DNA of 21,073 nucleotides, from the NCBI GenBank assembly GCA_041984885.1, contig JBHIXH010000039.1:1-21073 (forward strand), written 5' to 3'. Position 1 is the stretch's first letter; each line of letters opens with the position of its first letter. This DNA comes from UBA4486 sp041984885 (GTDB taxonomy: Bacteria > Pseudomonadota > Gammaproteobacteria > Eutrophobiales > Eutrophobiaceae). Positions 1-7,467 of this stretch are shown here, in pieces. Under the pieces are notes generated by a model. It was not told the origin of the DNA. It searched no databases and saw only the letters and a list, made by a program, of their open reading frames with translations. The position numbers and the translations under genes are program-made.

Positions 1-2
1 AT

Positions 3-638
3 CTAGAATAAGGATTCCGGAACGACCACGATATCTCCCGGGTGCATACTAACGTTGGCACCAATATCGCCACCTTTCAGCAGATCATCCAGACGTATGC
101 CCAGACTGTTTTGACTTCCATCAGAATTACGGACGATGCTTGCCTTGTTTCCAGATGCAAATTCAGTCAGGCCACCAACGGCTATCATAACGTCGAGTAA
201 TGTCATATTTTCGCTATAAGGCAATGCACTGGGGCGCATTACTTCACCAATTACACGAATTTGTTGTTCCAATCCTCCAACTATGCCGGTGACCGTTACT
301 GTCACAAACGGCTCTTTTATGTATTCAGCAAGAATACCCTCGATTTCCTTTGCTAGTTCAGCAGGCGTTTTCCCACTGGCATCAATGCTGTTTATTAGAG
401 GAGCTGAAATTTTTCCATCAGGCCGCACTGGAATTCCGCTTGATGATACCTCCGGATTTCTCCAGACAAATATATTCAGCCGGTCACCGGGAGCAATCTT
501 GTAGTCATAGTTGCTTACCGGAGCTTGCTGGGCCGAATCAGAGGATACTGGCTTGGTCTCCAGCAATGAACAGGCATTCATTGTCAAAATAATCCCGATG
601 GTAACGACATGTAAAGCTGTTGAAATTAACTTTTTCAT
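3..638 (-). CDS. Polysaccharide export lipoprotein, XrtA/PEP-CTERM associated (Wza-like)
   Basis: A 211-residue outer-membrane polysaccharide export protein of the Wza/polysaccharide-export superfamily, the short form found in XrtA (EpsH) exosortase loci. It has a lipoprotein signal: basic start MKK, a hydrophobic stretch, then MNAC with the acylated Cys at about residue 23. The conserved export motif YKIAPGDRL is at about 46-54, followed by the N-terminal beta domain (NIFVWRNPE) and a SLBB-type domain with VIGEV at about 130 and GDIVVVPES at the C-terminus. It should form the periplasmic/outer-membrane channel for the exopolysaccharide. The ATG has a good GGAG about 6 bases upstream. It lies 204 bp downstream of prsR on the same strand and is probably the first of the export genes, which run off the left edge. 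The stop codon is inside the window, so the gene is complete. The family call is strong; the polymer exported is unknown. Confidence 0.93.
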   Translation of the reverse strand: MKKLISTALHVVTIGIILTMNACSLLETKPVSSDSAQQAPVSNYDYKIAPGDRLNIFVWRNPEVSSSGIPVRPDGKISAPLINSIDASGKTPAELAKEIEGILAEYIKEPFVTVTVTGIVGGLEQQIRVIGEVMRPSALPYSENMTLLDVMIAVGGLTEFASGNKASIVRNSDGSQNSLGIRLDDLLKGGDIGANVSMHPGDIVVVPESLF

Positions 639-783
639 ATTGAACTCCGGCTTAATCCTACTAACATAAATTTTACTTCAATTTCAATAAATTACCATTG
701 TTACTTAGAAAAAATCACAGGAATTTTTGTCGGACTGTAAACGATTGATTTCACCTCTGGTTTTTTAGTAAGTCCTTCATTTT

Positions 784-799
784 AGCTAAAATTTTAGCT
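784..799. repeat. 16-bp perfect palindrome between prsR and the export gene
   Basis: AGCTAAAATTTTAGCT reads the same on both strands, and ATTTTAGCT also occurs as a direct repeat (779-787 and 791-799). It lies about 145 bp upstream of the export lipoprotein start. There is no T-tract on either side, so it does not look like a rho-independent terminator. A dimeric-regulator operator is possible but unproven. The rest of the 639-842 gap holds no gene or confident promoter that I can see. Confidence 0.45.
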
Positions 800-842
800 T
801 TGGCAGTGTAATTTGAGTCAGGCATGCATAGACCAAGCTGCC

Positions 843-2213
843 TCAATCTATGCCGTATCTCTCAATCAGATCGTAAATTGTTGGTCGGCTAATGCCTAAC
901 AGCTTTGCCGCTTTTGTCAGATTTCCATCGCAACGCCGTAACGCGAGAATGATGGCATTTTGTTCGGCTTGTTGCCGGACATCTTTGAGATTAAGGGACT
1001 TTGATTGCAAGGAATCATCCTCGGCAGCTTCCAACTCCAGATCTGAAGCGTAGATCAAGTCTGTTTCGGAAAGTATGAGTGCGCGTTTTACCTTGTTCTC
1101 CAGTTCTCTGGCGTTACCCGGCCAGACATAGTTCTCAATAGCCATTAATGTTGTTTCATGAAATTTTTTTCGCTTGCTTTCTGATTGTTGAAATTGCTGG
1201 AGAAAATATTGTGCGAGCAGGACAGCATCGCCGGTACGTTCTCTCAGAGGCGGTATGTCGATGGTGATCTCGCTTAATCGGTAATACAAGTCCTCACGAA
1301 ATTCATCTTTTTCAATTTTTTCGAGAAGATTCTGATGGGTGGCACAAACTATTCTTACATCGACCGGAATTTCCTGTCTTCCGCCGATACGTTCAATGAC
1401 ACGCTCCTGGAGAAAACGTAATAACTTCGCCTGCAGGGACAGGGGCAAGTCACCGATTTCATCCAGAAACAGAACGCCACCGTTCGCTACTTCGATCTTG
1501 CCGAGCGTCTGTTTTGATGCGCCGGTAAACGCGCCTTTCTCGTAACCAAAAAGCTCGCTTTCAAGCAGATTTTCAGGGATAGCGGCACAATTGATCGCGA
1601 TAAATGGCCCGTCTTTTTTTGAGCCGAGACTAAACAGGGAGCGGGCCAGCAACTCTTTGCCCGTACCACTCTCACCCAGCAACAATACGCTGATATCCGA
1701 GGGCGCAACTTTCTCGATTTTCTTGCAGACTTCCTTCATTGCCGGATTCGAGGTGATAAACCCGTCCAGCAGGGTATTTGTGTTTGCCTTTATTAATTCA
1801 CGATTTTCCCGTTCAATGTTAAAGAGTTTATATGCCCGATCAACGATAAGGCGTAGTACATCCGGGTCTACCGGTTTTTGGTAGAAGTCGTATGCTCCCA
1901 GTTCGATTGCCTTGAGTGCGTTTGCCCGGTCTTCATTACCGGTTACCACTATGATCTTGATCCTGTTATCCTGGTTTAATAACTCTTCAAGTAACTTCAG
2001 GCCCTCGGTAGCATTAGCCGGATCCGGGGGCAGACCAAGATCGATTATGGCAATCGGGGCCTGATGTTTTTCCATCTGTTTTAATGCTTTCTTCCGGCTT
2101 TCACTGACGGCAACGTCCATTTCAGAGAAACACCATTTAAGTTGTTTTTGCATGCCTGGATCGTCATCGACAATCAAAAGTTTGACATTATCCAGTTGGC
2201 CTTGCAGAACCAT
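843..2213 (-). CDS. prsR: PrsR, sigma-54-dependent response regulator of the PEP-CTERM/XrtA system
   Basis: A 456-residue NtrC-class activator. Residues 10-125 are a receiver domain with acidic pocket D16-D18, phospho-acceptor D58 (IIDLG), T91 and K113. Residues 150-385 are the AAA+ sigma-54 interaction domain: Walker A GESGTGKE at 180-187, the sigma-54 contact loop GAFTGA at 227-232, Walker B LFLDE near 248-252, and candidate arginine fingers in FREDLYYRL at about 305-313. Residues 427-453 form a Fis-type helix-turn-helix (DGNLTKAAKLLGISRPTIY). All catalytic residues are intact. The start is supported by GGGGAG 6 bases upstream. The gene lies 14 bp after the prsK stop, as a coupled kinase-regulator pair. 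In this family (known as prsR in PEP-CTERM clusters) it activates sigma-54 promoters of EPS and PEP-CTERM genes; a fitting promoter lies at 5975-5990. Confidence 0.96.
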   Translation of the reverse strand: MVLQGQLDNVKLLIVDDDPGMQKQLKWCFSEMDVAVSESRKKALKQMEKHQAPIAIIDLGLPPDPANATEGLKLLEELLNQDNRIKIIVVTGNEDRANALKAIELGAYDFYQKPVDPDVLRLIVDRAYKLFNIERENRELIKANTNTLLDGFITSNPAMKEVCKKIEKVAPSDISVLLLGESGTGKELLARSLFSLGSKKDGPFIAINCAAIPENLLESELFGYEKGAFTGASKQTLGKIEVANGGVLFLDEIGDLPLSLQAKLLRFLQERVIERIGGRQEIPVDVRIVCATHQNLLEKIEKDEFREDLYYRLSEITIDIPPLRERTGDAVLLAQYFLQQFQQSESKRKKFHETTLMAIENYVWPGNARELENKVKRALILSETDLIYASDLELEAAEDDSLQSKSLNLKDVRQQAEQNAIILALRRCDGNLTKAAKLLGISRPTIYDLIERYGID

Positions 2214-2227
2214 TCTATTCTCCCCGG

Positions 2228-4297
2228 CTAGTTGTTAAGTTCAGGTAATGTGATGGTAAAACAGGTTCCCTTTTCAGGAGCGCTCTCCACATCCAGTTTG
2301 CCATTCATATTCCGAATAATATCACGGCTTTCGTACACGCCGATTCCCATTCCCGCATTCCCCTTGGTTGTATCAAATGGCTTGAACAAATGATGTTGTA
2401 AAAATTCTTCCGTCATTCCACAACCAGTATCTTCAATAACTATGTAAACCTGTCCATTCTCCCGGCCTGCCCTGATCAGGATTTCTCCATCATCAGCCGT
2501 TGCTTCCTGGGCATTTTGAACGATGTGTTCAATGACGGAAGCAAATTTGTCTGCATCGGCAGATACATATATATCGCCCTGGTTAAATTCAAGTTTGGGA
2601 ACAGGCAGATCGCCGGCGCGGTTTTCAATTACGGAGTTGATTGTACTTATGACATTTAGCCTGATCTGGTTGCCGACCCGATCCAGCTCCTGTTTTGACA
2701 GGCTTTTTAGCATGCGTTTCATTTTTGATGTTGCATTTTCAATGGTTTCAAATGCATCATCAACAAACTCGGGGTTGTCCCTGAATTTGATTGCATTCGC
2801 ACTGACCAGAGACAGTTGAGCGACCAGATTTTTAATGTCGTGTACTACGTAAGCCGATAATCGGTTGAAAGCCTCGAACTGTTTTGCCTCGGTTAGCTGC
2901 TCATTTGCCCTGAGCAAGGCAATGTAACTGGCAGATTGATTTGCCATCGTTTTTAAAAGATCAGCGTCTTCCCAGTTTATTATTTTATTATCTTCACTTG
3001 AAAGGGTGATAAAACCAATCAGACTATCGTTATATATCAGGGGTAAAATCAGCTTCAGGTTTTTAATTCCGGTCAACTGATCATCAATGTATATATGCTC
3101 ATATTTTTCCGGTGATGCAAGATACTCTTTTATATCCAGAATCCACTTCTTCTGTTCAAGAAATGCAATCAAGTCATCCTCGTTCGTCAGGCGTAAATTC
3201 AAATTGGGAAAATCGCTCCAGGTTTTAACCAGGGAATACATTTCAGTTTGAGGGTCATGTAACCAGATAGCACCCCCCTTGCAATTTATGATTCCGGCAA
3301 TGGTTCTGATTACATGCGTGTATTCCTCACCTTTTGGCACTTCCTCCGCCAGGGTCGAAGTAAATTTCAGCCATTCCTCCCGGTAATCATATTTGTTCTT
3401 ATAAAAGTGCTTGGCCAGGGTGACTTTCAGGGTTGAACGGAATTGATTGGAAAAGATTACGACGATTAATATGATAATCGCCCCGAAGAAGAACGTGATT
3501 TGTAAAGAACTGCCCCAGGTTCCTCCATACTCCCTCACGTAATAGCCGGCAGCGGCCATGACACTGAGGTAGATACCAGCCGCTATTACCACGATGCTTC
3601 GGTAAACAACATGGCGCGAGACAAACAGGTTCGCTTCCCAATGCGGGTTACGTACGATTGAGACAACGATGAGAGGTACACACAAGGCATTTATTAATCC
3701 TCGTGCATACCATAGGTCCGGATTGATACTTTTTAACAGCATGGCATCGGAATAGAGGAAAAAATCATAGATAAAAATCCCGCCGATACCGAGACAAAAA
3801 TATCGAATGTTCCATTTCTGTCCAACCGCCGTGTTTTGGTACAGTTTTTCCACGAGCAGTAATCCAAACAAAGCCAGCACCAGATAGAAAAAATAGAGAT
3901 TACTTAGCCCTCCCAGGCTCTCCAGTTCAATAAACCTGAAGAACTGGTTAGTCAGGACAATAACGAAGAACATCGAGACGAATGCCAGAAAAAGAAAAAT
4001 AAACTGCTTGTCTGTACGTTGTAGCTGGCGATCGCCGCTTCCATAGCGAATAACCAGAATCAACAAACTCAGCCAGGACAAATCACGGGCAAATTCCAGT
4101 ATCCTGAGCATGTTCAGGGAAACGGGGCCATTGATCGCATGCCAGGCAACAGCGGCGAACCAGACAGCAGAGACAAAGGCTGAAATACTGAGTAGAAAAC
4201 TGACCAGTTTGCCTTTCCAGTTGATCAACAACAGGCAGAACAGGAACAAAAACAACATTGCCCCGATGGAATTACAGATCAGTCCAAGATTTGCCAT
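2228..4297 (-). CDS. prsK: PrsK, membrane histidine kinase of the PEP-CTERM/XrtA system
   Basis: A 689-residue sensor kinase. About eight hydrophobic helices fill residues 5-285 (PrsK-type membrane sensor), followed by a GAF-like domain at about 315-465, a dimerisation/phospho-acceptor segment with H486 in VVHDIKN, and a HATPase domain at 580-686. The HATPase shows the N box (HIVQNAQEA, N595), the G1 box DTGCGM (623-628) and the G2 box GMGIG (649-653). All kinase motifs are present, so it should phosphorylate PrsR D58. The signal sensed is unknown. The start at 4297 has only a weak Shine-Dalgarno sequence. Just upstream lie a terminator for the preceding gene and a TATAAT element, suggesting separate transcription from the sugar transferase gene. 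The family architecture, membrane block plus GAF plus HisKA-like/HATPase next to prsR, is diagnostic. Confidence 0.95.
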   Translation of the reverse strand: MANLGLICNSIGAMLFLFLFCLLLINWKGKLVSFLLSISAFVSAVWFAAVAWHAINGPVSLNMLRILEFARDLSWLSLLILVIRYGSGDRQLQRTDKQFIFLFLAFVSMFFVIVLTNQFFRFIELESLGGLSNLYFFYLVLALFGLLLVEKLYQNTAVGQKWNIRYFCLGIGGIFIYDFFLYSDAMLLKSINPDLWYARGLINALCVPLIVVSIVRNPHWEANLFVSRHVVYRSIVVIAAGIYLSVMAAAGYYVREYGGTWGSSLQITFFFGAIIILIVVIFSNQFRSTLKVTLAKHFYKNKYDYREEWLKFTSTLAEEVPKGEEYTHVIRTIAGIINCKGGAIWLHDPQTEMYSLVKTWSDFPNLNLRLTNEDDLIAFLEQKKWILDIKEYLASPEKYEHIYIDDQLTGIKNLKLILPLIYNDSLIGFITLSSEDNKIINWEDADLLKTMANQSASYIALLRANEQLTEAKQFEAFNRLSAYVVHDIKNLVAQLSLVSANAIKFRDNPEFVDDAFETIENATSKMKRMLKSLSKQELDRVGNQIRLNVISTINSVIENRAGDLPVPKLEFNQGDIYVSADADKFASVIEHIVQNAQEATADDGEILIRAGRENGQVYIVIEDTGCGMTEEFLQHHLFKPFDTTKGNAGMGIGVYESRDIIRNMNGKLDVESAPEKGTCFTITLPELNN

Positions 4298-4341
4298 TTG
4301 AATCGTCTAGTCGGCATGAATGTTAAAACTCCAGGCAGCCG

Positions 4342-4366
4342 ATTATAAAAGCTTTTCGTTTTATAA
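4342..4366 (-). promoter_or_regulatory. Probable prsK promoter -10 element within an inverted repeat
   Basis: On the minus strand a perfect TATAAT (4347-4342) lies about 45 bp upstream of the prsK ATG. It forms part of the inverted repeat TTATAAAA-N8-TTTTATAA (4343-4366), whose centre is also palindromic (AAAAGCTTTT). The -35 region is T-rich and matches poorly. The placement directly after a terminator suggests a separate promoter for prsK-prsR, possibly covered by an operator. The repeat is seen directly; its role is inferred. Confidence 0.45.
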
Positions 4367-4405
4367 AGAAAAGAAAACGGCCGGGTCAAATATCGAGCCG
4401 GCCGT
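4366..4405 (-). terminator. Rho-independent terminator after the sugar transferase gene
   Basis: On the minus strand ACGGCCGG (4405-4398) pairs perfectly with CCGGCCGT (4384-4377) around a 13-base loop. The run TTTCTTTTCTTT follows. It lies 41 bp past the stop of the sugar transferase gene, where a terminator is expected, and upstream of prsK. Confidence 0.8.
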
Positions 4406-4445
4406 ATCACTTATAAATCAGGCTGAAATTATAATACGTACTGAA

Positions 4446-5834
4446 TCAACGTGCGCCTTTACAAAGGAGAATTACTGCGGCTGTTTGAATCATAATTAAC
4501 ATATCAAGAAAAACCGTATTGTTTTTCAGGTAGTACAGATCATATTGCAGCTTCTCTCTTGCATCATTGACATTGGCACCGTACGGATAACAAATCTGCG
4601 CCCAGCCGGTAATGCCTGGTTTAACATGATGTCGCAGTGAGTAGAAAGGGATTTCCTTTGCCAGATCTTCGACAAACTCCGGACGTTCCGGTCTTGGACC
4701 GACAAAACTCATATCACCCTTTAAAACGTTAAATAACTGTGGCAACTCATCGATACGGGTTTTACGTATGAATTTGCCGATCGAGGTCACACGTGTGTCA
4801 TTCTTACTGGCCCAGATCGCCTTGCCGCCGGCTTCGGCATCCTCACGCATGCTACGAAATTTATATATCTTGAAGGTCTGACCGTTCGCACCAACACGTT
4901 CCTGACTATAAAATATTGAACCACGAAAATGTGATTCGACAAGAATGGCCAGCGCCGTGAGCAGCATAATTGGCAGGCACACGACCAGCATCAACAGGCT
5001 GACATTGACATCGAAAACGCGTTTGACGAATGACTTGAATTCACCCTGCAGGAAACCTTCGGTGAAGATCAAGGAGCTCGGATGTAATGTTTTCAGGCAG
5101 ATCTTGCCAAGTTGGCGTTCCAGGAAGGAATTGACATCAATAACGCGCACTCCGCGCATTTTACAGTCAAGAATGCGATCAATCGGTACCATCTTTCTGC
5201 GCTCGTCCAGCGCAATGACGATTTCCCGAATATTGTTATCACTGATAATGCTGGCAAGGTTTGCCAGGTCAGCATCGACATCAAATATTCTCTCGTTCTT
5301 GATCCGGGTCGGCCCGCTGCCCTCGATGTCCAGATAGCCGGTGATATTCACACCGGCGTTACCCATGCGGTTTAGTCTTTCCAGCTGCTCGGCCTTGTTG
5401 CCAGCGCCAATAACCAGGGTGTTCTGCTTCAACAGGTTATCCTGGCGTAAATGCCAGACCATACGGCAGGTGATAATGCCGAAAAATGACGACAGGACAG
5501 CCAGTAAAAATACATTGCGGCCAAAGAAGAAGTCCGGAACCAGCTTGTATATAAGGGTTAATAACGCGACACCGAGAAGAAAGCTGAGTAGAACCCGGGT
5601 CAGAACCAGTGTCGTATCGTCTTCAGTTATGTGTTGATACAGGCCCATCGCAGTCATGACCACGAGCATGACAGCACTGAACAGCAGTGCTTTTGGCCAG
5701 ATGGGTGTGTCCAGGACGGATACACTGGCACCGAGGCTGATGCTGAAATAAACAGAAATCAGCAGGATCAGGTTTTCCGTCGAACCAAGCAGAAACAGGG
5801 TTTTCGGGATGTAGTGTCCAAAGATTCTAAACAT
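4446..5834 (-). CDS. XrtA-associated polyprenyl-phosphate sugar-1-phosphate transferase (TIGR03013-like, EpsB type)
   Basis: A 462-residue initiating glycosyltransferase that would load the first sugar-1-phosphate onto undecaprenyl phosphate for exopolysaccharide assembly at the inner membrane. N-terminal membrane helices cover about 12-130. A CoA-binding-like Rossmann domain starts at about 138 (VIGAGNKAEQ). The C-terminal bacterial sugar transferase domain (268-462) has its membrane-inserting helix at 276-298, YKFRSMR at 324-330, the catalytic Asp-Glu pair D362-E363 in RIDELPQ, and GDMSFVGPRPERP at about 373-385. Length and the N-terminal FGHYIPK motif fit the XrtA-cluster family. The ATG at 5834 has GGAG about 13 bases upstream, a rather long spacing. 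It is the first gene of the locus, preceded by a sigma-54 promoter and followed by a terminator. Confidence 0.94.
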   Translation of the reverse strand: MFRIFGHYIPKTLFLLGSTENLILLISVYFSISLGASVSVLDTPIWPKALLFSAVMLVVMTAMGLYQHITEDDTTLVLTRVLLSFLLGVALLTLIYKLVPDFFFGRNVFLLAVLSSFFGIITCRMVWHLRQDNLLKQNTLVIGAGNKAEQLERLNRMGNAGVNITGYLDIEGSGPTRIKNERIFDVDADLANLASIISDNNIREIVIALDERRKMVPIDRILDCKMRGVRVIDVNSFLERQLGKICLKTLHPSSLIFTEGFLQGEFKSFVKRVFDVNVSLLMLVVCLPIMLLTALAILVESHFRGSIFYSQERVGANGQTFKIYKFRSMREDAEAGGKAIWASKNDTRVTSIGKFIRKTRIDELPQLFNVLKGDMSFVGPRPERPEFVEDLAKEIPFYSLRHHVKPGITGWAQICYPYGANVNDAREKLQYDLYYLKNNTVFLDMLIMIQTAAVILLCKGAR

Positions 5835-5889
5835 GAGTATCCAATTCTCCTATTAGCAAAATTCCTGGTTGTGCCCCCATTGCACCCAT
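5827..5889 (-). CDS. Possible 20-codon leader peptide overlapping the sugar transferase start
   Basis: A short frame begins at ATG 5889 (or ATG 5880) and encodes MGAMGAQPGILLIGELDTHV. It ends at a TAG that sits 3 bases inside the sugar transferase gene (ATGTTTAG, start and stop interleaved). GAGGG lies close upstream at about 5893-5897. The overlap suits translational coupling, and the GGAG that serves the main gene lies inside this frame. It is too short for statistical support and could be chance. Confidence 0.25.
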   Translation of the reverse strand: MGAMGAQPGILLIGELDTHV

Positions 5890-5973
5890 ACCCTCGAAGA
5901 CGCGAAATGTACTCCGACTTCATTACTTGTAAATTAAATTAAGGTACTGCTTTATTATTATTTTCAGATGTTA

Positions 5974-5990
5974 TCGCAAGCGCTGTGCCA
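5974..5990 (-). promoter_or_regulatory. Sigma-54 (RpoN) promoter of the EPS sugar transferase gene
   Basis: The minus strand reads TGGCACAGCGCTTGCG. The RpoN consensus is TGGCACG-N4-TTGCW; this site matches except for the seventh base and the final W, and has the required GG (-25/-24) and GC (-13/-12) ten bases apart. The predicted start is near 5964, giving a leader of about 130 nt to the ATG at 5834. The encoded regulator PrsR has an intact GAFTGA sigma-54 contact loop, so promoter and activator are both in the locus. Confidence 0.8.
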
Positions 5991-6496
5991 ATCCCTGGTC
6001 GAGCTGATAAAGGCAGGATGTACAGAATCGATTTGAACAATAAAATACATGAAAAACATATATTTAAATACAACCTGATGTTACCGACGGGCGGCATTCT
6101 GCCAGTTTTCTCCGACAAGTCAATCGGCTGTTTCTGTTAAAACTGTCACTATCTGGCAACAGGAAAAAGGGTGCTAATTTCTGGCTGGAACGTATGCAGG
6201 CGGGCGCAGAGCGTGAAGTCAAGAAAAAGGCGAAAAGCAACCGCCAGACTGGCTGCCGTCGCGTCTGCATAAGCGCTGCCTCTTCCGATACGTGGCTGTA
6301 TAAATCATTGAATAATAAAGAATAAATCGCATCAATGGATTCGCGTAAGCGTTATTTTCACTCTTGCCACTGCGGCTGGCGAAATTCAATATCCACGTGG
6401 CGACAGCGTTTCAACCATATAAACTCTGTCGCTGAAAAGGGACAAACGATTTAAAGAAGATTAAAAACAATAATAACAATAACTTATGCAAGGCGT
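5991..6496. other. Intergenic region between the EPS locus and the nucleotidyltransferase gene
   Basis: This 0.5 kb stretch should contain upstream activator sites for the sigma-54 promoter at 5975-5990. I see a 10-bp AT palindrome (TATTTAAATA, 6061-6070) and an inverted pair TGCCAG/CTGGCA (near 6110 and 6155), neither convincing. A plus-strand frame open from about 6073 to 6325 encodes a basic sequence (containing FWLERMQAGAEREVKKK), but has no good early start and is not recognised. The minus-strand frame at 6064-6270 is arginine/serine rich and looks like noise. No RNA gene is visible. Confidence 0.5.
6335..6454 (+). CDS. Possible 39-residue Cys/His-containing small protein
   Basis: The ATG at 6335 opens a 39-codon frame ending in TAA. 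The product is basic and carries the cluster HSCHCGWR (residues 9-16), with one CxC and two neighbouring His that could bind metal. Residues 20-32 are STWRQRFNHINSV. There is no clear Shine-Dalgarno sequence and I recognise no family. It lies about 70 bp before the nucleotidyltransferase gene on the same strand. It could be a real small gene, a remnant or chance. Confidence 0.22.
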   Translation: MDSRKRYFHSCHCGWRNSISTWRQRFNHINSVAEKGQTI

Positions 6497-6520
6497 GTGT
6501 TTCGAGGGAGACCAATTCCG

Positions 6521-7453
6521 ATGATCAGGGTGAAAGACTATATAAAAACGAGGGAAGGTCTGTATTTCGCCGTTGTATCGCCAGTTCGTGAATCAGGTCG
6601 AGTCCTGTGCGGACTCCGATATGTAACGACAGATGAGGACCAAGTCAAAAAGCTCGCAACGGGTGAGGCCAACTGCTACCTGCAGCAAAATCAGCCGGAT
6701 TACCTCTTTCACAGTAACCGTTTTGATGTCGACCTGCATGCGGTGCCGGAAAGCAGAATCGAGCAGGTGATCCGGGCTATTGATACGCCAAAGCGGTTGG
6801 CCGAGCAGGGACACCTTGATGTCAAACAAACACAGTGCCTGGAGATAATTCAGATATTTAATGATTGTGGGCTGGAAACCGAACAGTTAGGCATCACCGG
6901 CTCCATTATGCTCGGGTTTCAGACGCAGGCTTCGGATATTGACCTGGTTATTTATTCGAAAACCGTTTTCGTACAGGCGCGCCAGATTATAAGTAAACTG
7001 ATCACTGACCATGCCGGGTTCGGATTGACTGATTCAATGTGGCGGGCCGCCTGGTCACGACGTGATTGCTATTTGTCCTATGCAGATTATGTCTGGCATG
7101 AGCAACGCAAGCGCAACAAAATGAATTACCACGGCACGAAAGTGGATTTAAGTTGCGTCGAAGTCCCGGCGCGACTCGACCTGCAGCAGGCTTCACGCAA
7201 GCTGGGCGTTGAAACCATTGAGACCGATATTACCAGTGATGAGTTTGGCTTCTCTTGCCCGGCAATATACAGCACCAACCACGACACGATAGCCGAGATT
7301 TGGATCTACACCGCGACCTACATTGGACAGGCATTTAAAGGGGAGCGTGTCGTTGCGCGTGGCTCGGTGGAAATCGATGTGAACGGAAATCACAGGCTCT
7401 TGATCGGTACCAGCCGCGAGGCGGGTGGTGAATATCTGCAGGTAATGCGATAG
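6521..7453 (+). CDS. Predicted nucleotidyltransferase, Pol-beta fold, archaeal-like (COG1665-type)
   Basis: A 310-residue protein when started at ATG 6521, which has GAGGGAG about 10 bases upstream; a GTG at 6497 would add 8 residues. The N-terminal part (about 1-105) opens VKDYIKTREGLYFAVV and contains RYV and PDYLF segments. Then comes the minimal nucleotidyltransferase signature: GITGS (about 124-128), SDIDLVIY (about 138-145; metal-binding Asp pair), and a likely third carboxylate in TKVDLS (about 206-211). The C-terminal domain of about 90 residues is not recognised. The layout recalls an archaeal family of predicted nucleotidyltransferases (COG1665, from memory). Substrate unknown: nucleotide transfer to RNA, a protein or a small molecule are all possible. 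It stands alone between the EPS locus and the convergent hemL unit, 14 bp from the DUF3012 gene stop. Confidence 0.75.
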   Translation: MIRVKDYIKTREGLYFAVVSPVRESGRVLCGLRYVTTDEDQVKKLATGEANCYLQQNQPDYLFHSNRFDVDLHAVPESRIEQVIRAIDTPKRLAEQGHLDVKQTQCLEIIQIFNDCGLETEQLGITGSIMLGFQTQASDIDLVIYSKTVFVQARQIISKLITDHAGFGLTDSMWRAAWSRRDCYLSYADYVWHEQRKRNKMNYHGTKVDLSCVEVPARLDLQQASRKLGVETIETDITSDEFGFSCPAIYSTNHDTIAEIWIYTATYIGQAFKGERVVARGSVEIDVNGNHRLLIGTSREAGGEYLQVMR

Positions 7454-7467
7454 CCGTCTTTCGCCGG

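Noticed and set aside
727..734. TCCGACAA shared between the gap before the export gene and the gap near 6113, as a PrsR box
   Set aside because: An 8-mer shared between two gaps is easily chance, and the copies are in different orientations and distances.
797..822. Possible sigma-54 promoter (TTGGCAGTGTAATTTGAG) on the plus strand
   Set aside because: The bases ten after GG are not GC, and no plus-strand gene follows.
3..5834. PEP-CTERM substrate protein or exosortase gene in the window
   Set aside because: No VPEP-type C-terminal sorting motif or XrtA membrane protein was found; those genes would lie beyond the left edge or elsewhere.
6064..6270. Minus-strand 68-codon frame in the 6 kb gap
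   Set aside because: Arginine- and serine-rich composition, no ribosome-binding site and no recognisable motif; it opposes a longer open plus frame and looks like chance.
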